31,970 bases of DNA from Bacteriovoracaceae bacterium UBA7317 (GTDB lineage: Bacteria; Bdellovibrionota; Bacteriovoracia; Bacteriovoracales; Bacteriovoracaceae): the NCBI GenBank assembly GCA_002474345.1, contig DKQD01000193.1, positions 1 through 31,970 on the forward strand, written 5' to 3'. Below, piece after piece: positions 8,324 through 16,832 of the stretch. The notes under the pieces are model-generated. The model was not told the DNA's origin. It ran no database searches and saw only the letters and a program-made list of their open reading frames with translations. The position numbers and the translations under genes were made by a program. Each line of letters begins with the position of its first letter. Position 1 is the stretch's first letter.

Positions 8324-9088
8324 ATGATTTCAATTAAATCGTCCAGAGAAATTGAATTGATGCGTAAAACATGTAAGCTGGCTTCTTCCACCCTCGAGTT
8401 TATTGAACCTTACGTTAAGCCAGGTGTTAGCACTGAAGAATTAAATAAATTGTGCCACGAGTATATTTTAGATCATGGTGCTTACCCTTCGCCACTTAAC
8501 TACCATGGTTTTCCTAAATCTATATGTACCTCTCCAAATGAGGTGATTTGTCATGGTATCCCAGATAAGAAAGTGATAATAAAAGATGGAGATATCCTAA
8601 ACATAGATGTCACTACATACCTTAATAAATTTCACGGTGATACAAATAAAACTTTCTTTGTAGGAGAGGTTGATCCATCTATAAAGAAGCTTGTTGAAGT
8701 AACATACCAGTCTCTTAGAGAGGCCATAAAGACTGTGAGACCAGGTTCAAGGTTAGGTGACATTGGAGCGGCTATTCAAGAAGTCGTTGAGCCTCATGGA
8801 TATAGCATTGTTGAGGACTATTGTGGTCATGGAATTGGAAGAGAGTTTCATGAAGAGCCTCAAGTTGTTCATGTTGGTGAGAAAGGAACGGGTGTCGAGT
8901 TGAAAGAGGGAATGACTTTCACAATAGAGCCTATGATTAACCTTGGGAAAAAAGAAGGTCGTATATTAAAAGATGGATGGACTGTTATAACCAAAGATAA
9001 AAAATGGTCGGCTCAGTTTGAACATACCATTTTGGTGACCAAAGACGGATCAGAAATTTTAACTTTAAGAAAAGAAGAAACTCCTTAA
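8324..9088 (+). CDS. map: Methionine aminopeptidase, type I
   Basis: Map removes the initiator methionine from nascent proteins. All five metal ligands are present: Asp95 (NIDVT), Asp106 (HGDTNKTF), His169 (GHGIGREFHEEP), Glu202 (FTIEPM) and Glu233 (QFEHT), plus the substrate-binding His78 (ICHGIP). The length (254) is typical. I chose the ATG at 8324 because GGGAG at 8311-8315 sits eight bases before it; an in-frame GTG at 8315 overlaps that site. The first residues ISIKSSREIELMRK match the usual Map start. The NifU-like gene follows after six bases. Confidence 0.96.
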   Translation: MISIKSSREIELMRKTCKLASSTLEFIEPYVKPGVSTEELNKLCHEYILDHGAYPSPLNYHGFPKSICTSPNEVICHGIPDKKVIIKDGDILNIDVTTYLNKFHGDTNKTFFVGEVDPSIKKLVEVTYQSLREAIKTVRPGSRLGDIGAAIQEVVEPHGYSIVEDYCGHGIGREFHEEPQVVHVGEKGTGVELKEGMTFTIEPMINLGKKEGRILKDGWTVITKDKKWSAQFEHTILVTKDGSEILTLRKEETP

Positions 9089-9094
9089 GCTTAT

Positions 9095-9961
9095 ATGGAA
9101 TCTTTAGAAAGTCACAGAATTAATCCTCGCCACATGGTAAGACCTCTCTTTTTTGATGAAGAGGTTTACTTTGATGATCAATGTTCTGGTGGGAGAATAT
9201 CTCTTTATTTAGAAGTTGATAAAAAGAAAAGTCGAATTAGCTCCTTAAGTTTTTTCCAAGAAACGGTTTCATTTTGGACACCTTTCTTCTCAGCTCTTTG
9301 TGAATTATCAAGAGGAATGAGACTTGGTGAGGCAAAAGGTTTGTCTTGGGTGGATTTTTTAAATTATTTTGAAAAAGACCAGGAAATGAGCTTGATGGTT
9401 GAAAACTGTAAGCTGCCTCTTATTAACAAGCCTCTTTTTCTTTTATCTAACCTCATCGACCGCTTTGCCCACACTGAAGTTAAAGCTCCTGATGAAGCTT
9501 TAGGTGGCGGAAAGTTGATTTGCCGTTGTTTTGGGGTTTATGAAAAAGAAATTCAAAGCGTAATTAGTAAAGAAGGTTTTTCATCTTTTAGAGGGATTTT
9601 GGATGAAACCTGCGCTGGTGGTGGCTGCGCTACCTGCAAACCCCAGATTCAAGAAATACTTTCCAGAGAGTCTTTTAAAGGACCAACTCTTTTTGATTCT
9701 TTCAAGGAAACGGGTAAAGTGCCCCGTATAGATGGTATGACTCCTGTCGAAGTCATTTTGAAGTCGGAAGAGCTTTTAAATAACTTTGAAGAGAAAGAAG
9801 GTGATTGTCATCGTTTTGAAATCTTAGGACTTCGTGGGCGTTGTTTGGATATAAAATCTTTTTCAGAGAACGATCCTCTGTTGGCCCATCAGGTAGAACG
9901 CCTTTTGAAACAAGGTGTTTCAAGAGAACTTTCCGTTAAACTCAGTCATGTTTTCGAATAG
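9095..9961 (+). CDS. NifU-like protein with intact BFD-like [2Fe-2S] domain and degenerate scaffold domains
   Basis: This 288-residue protein follows the NifU layout. Residues about 8-125 resemble IscU (NPRHMVRPLF..., Cys30 at the first ligand position), but the second and third scaffold cysteines are missing (QETVSF and LPLINKPLF in their places). Residues about 141-190 are a BFD-like [2Fe-2S] domain with Cys143, Cys145, Cys178 and Cys181 (ICRCFGVYEKEI, GGGCATCKPQIQEIL). The last about 75 residues resemble a Nfu domain (MTPVEVILKSEELL, then EILGLRGRCLDI) but lack its CxxC. It probably binds one permanent cluster and is unlikely to build clusters as NifU does. It lies six bases after map and its end overlaps the convergent synthetase gene by 16 bases. 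Confidence 0.75.
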   Translation: MESLESHRINPRHMVRPLFFDEEVYFDDQCSGGRISLYLEVDKKKSRISSLSFFQETVSFWTPFFSALCELSRGMRLGEAKGLSWVDFLNYFEKDQEMSLMVENCKLPLINKPLFLLSNLIDRFAHTEVKAPDEALGGGKLICRCFGVYEKEIQSVISKEGFSSFRGILDETCAGGGCATCKPQIQEILSRESFKGPTLFDSFKETGKVPRIDGMTPVEVILKSEELLNNFEEKEGDCHRFEILGLRGRCLDIKSFSENDPLLAHQVERLLKQGVSRELSVKLSHVFE

Positions 9962-11994
9962 TTTTTTCTTAAAACTCTTCTCATAACTTTATTTGAAGAT
10001 GTCCTTGGGAGCGAGTCAGCTAGTACTATATCGGATACCTTAAATAATGGATTCAAATCTTTTTTTAAGATTGAGGAAAGCTCTTTTAAAAGTTGTTCCT
10101 TTGTTGTGCTCGAAATTTTTTCTTTATCAGCAATAGTATAGATTACAAGGTTACTTGGTCCCCCACCTTCAGGAGTTACTCCTATAGCAGCCGATTCGTG
10201 AATCCATTCAAGTGTTCCAATGGTTCTTTCAATTTCTGCTGAGCTAATTTTAATTCCTCCTAAATTCATTGTATCGTCTGCACGCCCTAAAGCTCTATAA
10301 AATGGGCCAGCGGCTTTTTCAAGCTGATCTCCATGACGCCTTAGAGGACGACCATTGGATGATGTTTTTGTATCTTTAAAATAAACGTCGTGGTGATCTC
10401 TGTTAAGAAGAGTCTCAGAAAGTCCTATGGAAGGAGGAACGATAAAAGCTTCTCCCTCTTGGGCCGAGTTATCATTTTCATCCAAGAGCTCAATATCTAA
10501 TCCAAGAGTTGGAGTTGTAAAGGTTGCTGGTGAAGCATTATGAAGAAGAGTTCCTGTTATATAACCTCCTCCAATTTCTGTTCCTCCACAGTATTCAATG
10601 ACAGGCTTATAATCCGCTAGATACATGAGGTAACTATAGTCTTCGGAGTTTGAGCACTCGCCTGTTGAACTGAAGCATTTGATATGCCTCCAGTTTTTAT
10701 CTTCCATAGATTTGGACTGTTTCCAAGCCTTAACGATACTCGGAACAAGACCTAGGACATTAACTTTGGCCTCTTCAACAAATGAACCAAACTCTTCGCT
10801 TGTTGGAACTCCATAATAAAGTGCTATAGTTCCTTTATTGATAAGGGTCGCAAAGATGAGCCATGGGCCCATCATCCATCCTAAATTAGTTGGCCAACAA
10901 ACAATATCTCCCTTTTGAATATCTTGATGAAAATATCCATCCATGGCCGATTTGATAGGCGTTAAGTGGCTCCAGGGTATGGCCTTTGGCTCACCTGTTG
11001 TCCCCGATGAAAAAAGAATGTTTATAATATCTTGAGGGTCACATAGGCATGCTTTGTCTAACTTTTCTTCCTTTAAAAAGTCGTGGAAAAGAGTATCTTC
11101 TTTTCTCAATTGAGGAGGATTTTCTTTTTCAAGTGGTATGACAAAAATATTGTCTGCTTTGGCTTCAATAATCCTTTCATAAAGAGGAATTTTTTTTGAT
11201 GCCCTTTCCATAAAGTCCATTGTAAAGATTGCTTTGGCCTTGGAAATTCTTAGCCTCGTTTCAATTTCTTGGGGTGAGAAGCTATCAGCGATACTAACGA
11301 CAGCGCAACCGCTCAAAACAATGCCTAAGTAAAGGGCAACTGATTCAACTGTCATAGGCATCATAATGGCGATAGCATCACCTTTTTGAAACCCTTGCTT
11401 TTTCAATGAGGCAGCAATTTTTAAAGAAAAAAGTTTTAACTCACCCTGAGACATAGTTTGAAGTTCACCTTTTTCTTTTTGAAACACAACCGCAGTATCA
11501 TCATCCTTTCTTTGAAAGCAACTCTCAGCGATATTTAACTTCGCATTTGGGAACCATATTGGCGTTTCAAAACTCTTTTTAGAGTCAACTACTTTGGAAA
11601 ATGATTTTTGAAACTTAATTCCCAGGAGCTTGATTGTGTCTTCCCAAAATTCATCATAGTTATCAACGCTCCAACGGTGGAGCTCTTCATAGGTTTGCTT
11701 TTTTATTTTTTCATTCTTTTGTATGAATTTATAAAGGTTGGTTCTTTTTTGCTGCTCTATTTTAGGAACCCACCATGGAACAGGCCCTTTTTCTTTTTCA
11801 TCCCAGTTTTGAAAAATATATGAGTGAATTACTTTGTGTTTAGAAAAATCAGTGATGTTGGGAAGGATATCATCACAAACTTTTTGCCAAAGTTCCTCCT
11901 CCCTCAACTCAGAGTTAATTAGTTGGTCAAGTTGGTCGGAAACTTTTTTATTATTTAGGCCAATTGTTTCGAGTATTGCATTAGAAAGGCGCAT
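9946..11994 (-). CDS. AMP-forming acyl-CoA synthetase (acetyl-CoA synthetase/AAE17-18-like)
   Basis: Members activate a carboxylic acid through an acyl-adenylate and join it to CoA. The 682-residue protein has an acetyl-CoA-synthetase-type N-terminal extension, the P-loop SSGTTGEPK, the segment WPTNLGWMMGPW, YCGGTEIGGGY (A5-like), a GRADDTMNLGGIKIS hinge, and the C-terminal catalytic lysine in PRTSSNKVMRR. From memory of the families it resembles plant peroxisomal acyl-activating enzymes 17/18 more than standard Acs; the substrate is unknown. It is transcribed toward the NifU-like gene, with stop codons overlapping, and is divergent from the cheY-like gene. AGAG lies eight bases before the ATG. 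Confidence 0.85.
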   Translation of the reverse strand: MRLSNAILETIGLNNKKVSDQLDQLINSELREEELWQKVCDDILPNITDFSKHKVIHSYIFQNWDEKEKGPVPWWVPKIEQQKRTNLYKFIQKNEKIKKQTYEELHRWSVDNYDEFWEDTIKLLGIKFQKSFSKVVDSKKSFETPIWFPNAKLNIAESCFQRKDDDTAVVFQKEKGELQTMSQGELKLFSLKIAASLKKQGFQKGDAIAIMMPMTVESVALYLGIVLSGCAVVSIADSFSPQEIETRLRISKAKAIFTMDFMERASKKIPLYERIIEAKADNIFVIPLEKENPPQLRKEDTLFHDFLKEEKLDKACLCDPQDIINILFSSGTTGEPKAIPWSHLTPIKSAMDGYFHQDIQKGDIVCWPTNLGWMMGPWLIFATLINKGTIALYYGVPTSEEFGSFVEEAKVNVLGLVPSIVKAWKQSKSMEDKNWRHIKCFSSTGECSNSEDYSYLMYLADYKPVIEYCGGTEIGGGYITGTLLHNASPATFTTPTLGLDIELLDENDNSAQEGEAFIVPPSIGLSETLLNRDHHDVYFKDTKTSSNGRPLRRHGDQLEKAAGPFYRALGRADDTMNLGGIKISSAEIERTIGTLEWIHESAAIGVTPEGGGPSNLVIYTIADKEKISSTTKEQLLKELSSILKKDLNPLFKVSDIVLADSLPRTSSNKVMRRVLRKNYSKT

Positions 11995-12158
11995 TGTGCT
12001 ATCTCTTTTAAAACTTTGTTGTCATTTTTCTTAGGAAAATTACCAAAATTTGCGCTTATTCTCAATGAACGTTTTGATAATGATCAAGCTTCTTTATCTA
12101 GGTCCGATATGTTTAATATTCGATCTTTTTGAAAATAGTTTTTTTTTAGAGGTTTTCC

Positions 12159-12548
12159 ATGGCAAAAATTCTTATCGTTGAAGATTCTGATTCAGTAAGG
12201 ATAAGTTTAAAAAATATTTTGACTCCTGATGGTCATGAAATCACTGAGGCAGTAAATGGTTTAGACGCATTGAGAAGGCTTGAGGAGAGCCAAGACTTTG
12301 ATGTAATTCTTTGTGACATAAATATGCCTGAAATGAACGGCATGGAGTTTATAAAAGAGCAATGCAATAACGATGGTTATCGTGATATACCCACGGTTAT
12401 GTGCACAACAGAGTCGCACCCAAGGTTGACTTCTGAAGCAAAACAGACAGGAGTTGTTCGCGCTTGGCTAATGAAGCCCTTTAAACCCGAAATTTTGAAG
12501 GCCACAATTGATAGAATAATCAAAGAAAAAGAATTAAAAAAGAAATAA
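12159..12548 (+). CDS. CheY-like single-domain response regulator
   Basis: This is a 129-residue receiver domain with no output domain. The acidic pocket (Glu8, Asp9), the phosphoacceptor Asp53 (LCDINMPEMNG), the switch Thr83/Thr84 and Lys106 (MKPF) are all present, so it should accept phosphate from a histidine kinase. The C-terminus is a Lys/Glu helix. No kinase is adjacent; it is divergent from the synthetase gene with 164 bases between, and converges on an exported-protein gene. AGAGG precedes the ATG. It may work in chemotaxis or in a phosphorelay with distant partners. Confidence 0.93.
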   Translation: MAKILIVEDSDSVRISLKNILTPDGHEITEAVNGLDALRRLEESQDFDVILCDINMPEMNGMEFIKEQCNNDGYRDIPTVMCTTESHPRLTSEAKQTGVVRAWLMKPFKPEILKATIDRIIKEKELKKK

Positions 12549-12579
12549 AAGCTTCAGGAAAATTTGTTTTTTTAGTTGT

Positions 12580-13200
12580 TTAGGTCTTTTTATTACACTT
12601 TCTTATAACCTTCTCTATTTTCTTAAGCCTCATAAAAATCGCCTCAATTTTACCTTTTTCGCTAAGTAATTTTTGAGGGTTTATTTCCTCCTGAAGATAG
12701 CGGAACCTTTGGACAAAGTAGTTGAATTCCGGAATAGCTTTATAAAGGCAGTCGGCTCGATTCGTTAGGCTTTGCAGCGAGATTAAGTAGTTAAAGAAGA
12801 GGTTTGGTACTTTTTGTTGTAGTGTTTCAGTTGCGGCCTTTTGCAGGCGGAAAACTTTTTCATTGTCTCTATCAAATTCATAAATACTCTTCCCCTCGAC
12901 CAAAAGCTTTCTAAGAAAATTAACAGACGGTGAGAAATCACTTCCGAGACAAATTTCTTTTATAATATCTTCTTTAACTTTCATTAAGTTTCCGCTGGAG
13001 ACCTCACTTATAAGTTTTTGATTCAAATCATATATTGGGCCACGAATTTTCTTTTTGTGAAGCATCATCTCTTCCATACCAAGACACTGAAGTATGCTTT
13101 GGTATGTTTTTTCTGCCTTGAGGGTTAAGGAGAAAGAAAAAAAGATAAGAAAATAGATTATGGGCATATAATTTTTATTGAGGCTTTTCTTTTCGGTCAT
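12580..13200 (-). CDS. Exported protein of unknown function
   Basis: The 206-residue protein starts with a basic n-region (MTEKKSLNKN) and a strongly hydrophobic segment (PIIYFLIFFSFSLTL) followed by KAEK, a fair signal-peptidase I site. The mature part is mostly alpha-helical, basic, and has four cysteines (ILQCLG, KEICLG, RADCLY, IRKCNK), which could form two disulfides in the periplasm. I see no known motif. The ribosome binding site is weak. It is convergent with the cheY-like gene 31 bases away and divergent from tatC by 154 bases. Confidence 0.7.
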   Translation of the reverse strand: MTEKKSLNKNYMPIIYFLIFFSFSLTLKAEKTYQSILQCLGMEEMMLHKKKIRGPIYDLNQKLISEVSSGNLMKVKEDIIKEICLGSDFSPSVNFLRKLLVEGKSIYEFDRDNEKVFRLQKAATETLQQKVPNLFFNYLISLQSLTNRADCLYKAIPEFNYFVQRFRYLQEEINPQKLLSEKGKIEAIFMRLKKIEKVIRKCNKKT

Positions 13201-13354
13201 GGTTTTTCTTTTTGTTGCGTGTTGTTAGTTTGGAGAGTTCTTTTTTACAAAAAGCCCTCAGGATTATATATAACTATACCAAATATCGACATAGTAGTTT
13301 AGCTTCTTAAAAATTTTGTTCCTTTTTGAGTACTAATAAAAGAGAGATTTCCTT

Positions 13355-14116
13355 TTGAAAGAAATGAGTTTTACGGAACATTTAGAGGAATTGAGGACAA
13401 CACTTATTAGAGTCGCTGTCATTTTGGTTGGTACTTTTATTATTACCTACCTTTTTGGAGCACCTATTGCCGAGTTTTTACTTCAACCATTAAGGGATGC
13501 TCTTGCTCAGAGGTCTGGGGACTTGGGGGGAGTGGCCTCATCTGATAAAATAGTTTACTTAGGTATTTTGGACAAAGTCATTTCTCAGCTTCAAGTAGCT
13601 TTTTGGTCATCGATGATAATCTCTTCTCCCCTATGGTTTCTTGAACTTTGGCGTTTTATAAAGCCTGGGCTTTATGATCACGAGCTAAAGGCAGTAAGGC
13701 CGTTCCTTTTTGTTGGCTTTTTGCTTTTTTTACTAGGAATTTTGTTTGGCTATTATCTGGTCTTTCCGTTCACCTTTGAAACATTATTAAACTTTGGTGT
13801 TTCTGAAGTGCAAGCGATGATCAGTCTGAGGGATTACCTCGTTTTATCTTCAAAGATCTTAGTTCTTTTAGGGTTTCTTTTTCAATTGCCAAATGTGATG
13901 TTGATTCTAGGGTTCATGGGTGTGGTTACAAAGCAGAGCTTGAGGAAAATGAGGCGGTATGTTTATGTGGGCTTTGCAGTTCTCTCTGCTTGTTTAACTC
14001 CTCCTGATATTTTAACGATGATGGGCCTATGGTTTCCAATGATGCTTTTGTTTGAAGTCGGGATCTGGGTTGTTGCCTTTATTGTGCATCCATATTTAGA
14101 AAGGCAACATACTTAA
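13355..14116 (+). CDS. tatC: Sec-independent protein translocase TatC
   Basis: TatC is the multispanning receptor for twin-arginine signal peptides. The 253-residue protein has the conserved N-terminal SFTEHLEELRTTLIR, the signature FIKPGLYDHELKAVRPF containing the Glu that contacts the signal peptide, the FGYYLVFPF stretch and LTPPDILTM; six membrane segments can be drawn. Two starts are possible: TTG at 13355 with AGAGAG eight bases upstream, or ATG at 13364, which has only GAAAG very close. I kept the TTG. tatA/B are not in the window. hldD follows after 16 bases. Confidence 0.95.
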   Translation: MKEMSFTEHLEELRTTLIRVAVILVGTFIITYLFGAPIAEFLLQPLRDALAQRSGDLGGVASSDKIVYLGILDKVISQLQVAFWSSMIISSPLWFLELWRFIKPGLYDHELKAVRPFLFVGFLLFLLGILFGYYLVFPFTFETLLNFGVSEVQAMISLRDYLVLSSKILVLLGFLFQLPNVMLILGFMGVVTKQSLRKMRRYVYVGFAVLSACLTPPDILTMMGLWFPMMLLFEVGIWVVAFIVHPYLERQHT

Positions 14117-14132
14117 AAAAGGAAGATAAAAA

Positions 14133-15122
14133 ATGATTATTGTGACTGGTGGAGCTGGTTTTATTGGAAGTGCTCTTGTAGGAGAACTGTTTAATCAAGG
14201 CCACAAAGATATAGTTGTTGTCGATTCAAGTGAAGACTTTAAAAATTGTTCTAACTTAAGTCCTTACAAGGAACGTTTGTCGTGTACTTTCTCTGCTTGG
14301 GATTTCCTGGAAGGAGAAAAGGCAAAATCGATCTATTCTAAGATAACTGCTATTTTTCATATGGGTGCATGCTCTTCAACAACTGAAAAAAATTTGGAAT
14401 TTTTGAGAAGAAATAATGTTGAATATTCTCAGAAAATTTTTAAGTTGGCCGTTGAGCTGGGCGTTCCACTTGTCTACGCAAGTAGTGCCGCGACCTATGG
14501 AAATGGTGATGAAGGTTATTCTGATGACCACTCCTTAATAGACAGCTTGAAGCCTCTTAATCCCTACGGGGATTCTAAGCAGGTCTTTGATATTTGGGCC
14601 CTTGCTCAGGAAAGAAAACCTCCTTTTTGGTGCGGCTTAAAGTTCTTTAATGTTTATGGTCCTAATGAATACCATAAAGGAGAAATGAGGAGTCTTGTCC
14701 ACAAGGCGTTTCATCAGATAAATGAAAAGGGTTTTGTTGGCCTTTTTAAATCCTATAAAGAGCCTTATGAAGACGGTGAACAATTGAGGGATTTTGTTTA
14801 TGTAAAGGATGTTGTGAGGGCCATGATTTTAATGCTAAAAAATGGTGATCCAAGTTATTGTGGCATGTATAATTTAGGTACGGGGAAGGCGAGAAGTTTT
14901 TTAGACCTTGTGAAAGCGGTTTTTTATGCCCTTGAAAAAGAACCCAAGGTTGAATTTATTGATATGCCAGATTCCATAAAAGGTCAGTATCAATATTTCA
15001 CTGAAGCTAAAATGGATAAGTTTCATGCATTCCTCCCTGAGTTTCAATTTTCTTCTCTTGAAGACGGAGTTCTCGACTATGTCTCTAATCACCTTTCGCA
15101 AGCGGATGCTCACTATTCTTAA
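14133..15122 (+). CDS. hldD: ADP-L-glycero-D-manno-heptose 6-epimerase
   Basis: HldD makes ADP-L-glycero-D-manno-heptose for the LPS inner core. It is a 329-residue short-chain dehydrogenase/epimerase: NADP-binding TGGAGFIGS at residues 5-13, HMGACSSTTE near 76-85, YASSAATYG, the catalytic Tyr145-x3-Lys149 pair (YGDSK), KFFNVYGPNEYHKGEMRS and QLRDFVYVKDV. The IKGQYQYFTEA segment is characteristic of HldD. AAGGAAG precedes the ATG. It lies between tatC and the FliG-like gene in one transcription unit. Its presence indicates a heptose-containing LPS outer membrane. Confidence 0.95.
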   Translation: MIIVTGGAGFIGSALVGELFNQGHKDIVVVDSSEDFKNCSNLSPYKERLSCTFSAWDFLEGEKAKSIYSKITAIFHMGACSSTTEKNLEFLRRNNVEYSQKIFKLAVELGVPLVYASSAATYGNGDEGYSDDHSLIDSLKPLNPYGDSKQVFDIWALAQERKPPFWCGLKFFNVYGPNEYHKGEMRSLVHKAFHQINEKGFVGLFKSYKEPYEDGEQLRDFVYVKDVVRAMILMLKNGDPSYCGMYNLGTGKARSFLDLVKAVFYALEKEPKVEFIDMPDSIKGQYQYFTEAKMDKFHAFLPEFQFSSLEDGVLDYVSNHLSQADAHYS

Positions 15123-15175
15123 ATTTATTAAGTTGATTGAGAAAGCGGTCCCTGAAAGAGAAAAGGGAGTGACTA

Positions 15176-15604
15176 ATGGCCTTTAATGGTGGTGTTAAGG
15201 GAGCAGCTAAACTTCTAGCTGGTCTAGATCCAGTTAGTAGACAGAGGCTTTTTGAAGAGCTCAGTAAAAAAGATCCCAAAATTGTTGAGATTCTAAAAAA
15301 GAATATGGTTTCAATGGAAGACCTTATTCTTTTAACAGTAAAAATGATTCAGGACTTAACTCGAGAGATTCAAATGAAAGACCTGGGGATGGCCTTGAGG
15401 ACTGAGAAAGAAGACCTTAGAAGTCACTTTCTTAATAATGTCTCAAAAAGAATGAAGGAAGAGGTTGAGGAAGTTTTGAATGGTCCAGCACAGCCCCTCT
15501 CAAAAGTTCAGGAGGCCCAGGAAAAGATCCTTTCACTGATAAGAGAAAAGATGGAAAAGGGTGAAATTGTTCTTTCAAAGGATAATAAAGACCGTCTTGT
15601 TTGA
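15176..15604 (+). CDS. Short FliG-like protein (middle/C-terminal region only)
   Basis: This 142-residue protein matches the FliG middle-to-C-terminal region in order and pattern: LLAGLDPVSRQRLFEELSKKDP, then NMVSMEDLILL, then MKDLGMALRTEKEDL, HFLNNVSKRMKEEVEEVL and PLSKVQEAQEKILSLI with EKGEIVL. In FliG these parts hold the EHPQR-side helices and the torque helix that contacts the stator. The usual N-terminal domain that joins FliF is absent, and full FliG is about 330 residues. GGGAG lies six bases before the ATG. It is 53 bases after hldD, away from any flagellar gene. The role is unknown; it may be a specialised rotor or switch accessory or a repurposed domain. Confidence 0.7.
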   Translation: MAFNGGVKGAAKLLAGLDPVSRQRLFEELSKKDPKIVEILKKNMVSMEDLILLTVKMIQDLTREIQMKDLGMALRTEKEDLRSHFLNNVSKRMKEEVEEVLNGPAQPLSKVQEAQEKILSLIREKMEKGEIVLSKDNKDRLV

Positions 15605-15682
15605 CCGCTTTTTTATTCTTTTAAAAAAAGACTAAAAATGAAATAATCTATTTTTAATAAAAAATACATGGATGGTATTTTT

Positions 15683-15757
15683 ATGAAAAAAAATTGGATC
15701 CTTCTTCTTGCACTTATTCTTATTTCTATGGAAATTGGTCCCAGGATTTCTTTTTAG
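15683..15757 (+). CDS. Possible very small membrane or signal-like peptide
   Basis: A 24-codon frame reads MKKNWILLLALILISMEIG and ends in a TAG, with an in-frame ATG five codons upstream at 15668. The sequence is a basic start followed by about 12 hydrophobic residues, like a signal peptide or tiny membrane protein. Only a weak GGATGG precedes it. It lies between the FliG-like gene and the convergent PilZ gene. It could instead be the remains of a longer exported protein. Confidence 0.25.
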   Translation: MKKNWILLLALILISMEIGPRISF

Positions 15758-15765
15758 GACGGCTT

Positions 15766-16533
15766 TTAAATCTCGCTTTGTAAGCAAAGATGTTTTGTAA
15801 CTCTTTTTATTGGAAGCCTTTCAATAAGTTTTATTCCGACTCTATGGAAAGGTTTCTCTTTTTGATTTCCTGAAATCATAGATGAGTTAACAATAATACC
15901 TGTTACCCTTTTTGCTACGGGAACTTTTAGGTATTCGAATTCAACGTGAAGGACTTCATTTCTGTTGAGAAACCTGGCAAAGGCACTAGGAAGCTTAAGG
16001 GCCATTCCAAATTCAGAGATATCTAAAAGTGTGCCCTCAAAGGTCGGAACATCCGGATAGGTATCTAAAGAGGAGTTGGTAACTTTAACTGGAATTTTCA
16101 TTTTACCCATCTTTACTCTTGGATTTCGCAACCACCATTTTTCGTAGGGAACGGGTTGAGTAAAAGGGTCGTCTATCAATGACTCGCTTTGGAGAGCACT
16201 TTTCACATCCTCATCGTTTAAAGGCATGGTCAATATATGATCGATGCCTATTGCTTTAACCATGCTCATAAGATGCTCGGATTTTTCTCTTTTAAGAAGA
16301 AGAATTGAGCGTACATTTTCGTTTGTTTTTCTAAATTCTTCTATGATGGTAATACCATCTTTAATTGGCGTAAAAAAATTAACAATAACTAGGTCAAAAG
16401 GCCATTTCCAGAAAGCATCAAGCGCCTTGTATACATCTCTTGTAATAAGAACTTTTGCTTTTGATTTTCTGAAAAGGGATTGGAAATAATCGGTATTTTC
16501 TTTTTCAGGGTCTAGAATTAGTACTCTCGGCAT
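15766..16533 (-). CDS. Degenerate receiver domain fused to a PilZ domain
   Basis: Residues about 1-118 have a CheY fold (PRVLILDPE, FDLVIVNFFTPIKDG, ILTMPLNDED), but the phosphoacceptor Asp is Asn52 and the conserved Lys of the TKP motif is Met103, so normal phosphorylation is not expected. Residues about 135-240 are a PilZ-like domain with DISEFGMAL at 171-179, matching the D/N-x-S-x-x-G motif of c-di-GMP binders; the upstream arginine motif (LRNPRVK) is only partly conserved. It probably senses c-di-GMP or a protein partner rather than a kinase. It is convergent with the tatC-hldD-FliG-like unit. Confidence 0.75.
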   Translation of the reverse strand: MPRVLILDPEKENTDYFQSLFRKSKAKVLITRDVYKALDAFWKWPFDLVIVNFFTPIKDGITIIEEFRKTNENVRSILLLKREKSEHLMSMVKAIGIDHILTMPLNDEDVKSALQSESLIDDPFTQPVPYEKWWLRNPRVKMGKMKIPVKVTNSSLDTYPDVPTFEGTLLDISEFGMALKLPSAFARFLNRNEVLHVEFEYLKVPVAKRVTGIIVNSSMISGNQKEKPFHRVGIKLIERLPIKRVTKHLCLQSEI

Positions 16534-16832
16534 TTTTGTTTTATCTCCATCTTTTGAACCTGGATCCTAGCCTCACTATAACAAAATTTTAAAAAGGGTA
16601 TTGTTTTAGGAAAGAAATTCATCCTTATTTAAAAAGTCTCTTTTTGAAACCAGTGAATTTGTGGGTAGGGTCAAAATCTAACCAATTAATATCAACAATT
16701 ATTTAAATTTAGGTATTTACGGCCTGTGGCCAAATAGGAATTATTGGTGTGAAATTTGCATCTCATCTTTTTAGGGTAGTCCTCTTTAAAAAGGGATGAA
16801 TTTTTTATTAATTTTATTCAAAGGATGAAACA
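16534..16832. other. Intergenic region between divergent genes
   Basis: These 299 bases are AT-rich and contain no gene. They must hold the promoters of the PilZ gene (minus) and of the Arg-rich exported protein (plus). Small palindromes are visible: GGCC-TGT-GGCC near 16720-16730, and an imperfect hairpin CCTCTTT/AAAGGGA at about 16780-16796 followed by a T-rich stretch, just upstream of the plus-strand gene, which could be a leader structure. No clear -35/-10 pair was found. Confidence 0.4.

Noticed and set aside
15605..15635. AT-only hairpin after the FliG-like gene (CTTTTTT...AAAAAAAG) as a terminator
   Set aside because: The stem has almost no GC pairs, so it is unlikely to stop transcription alone.
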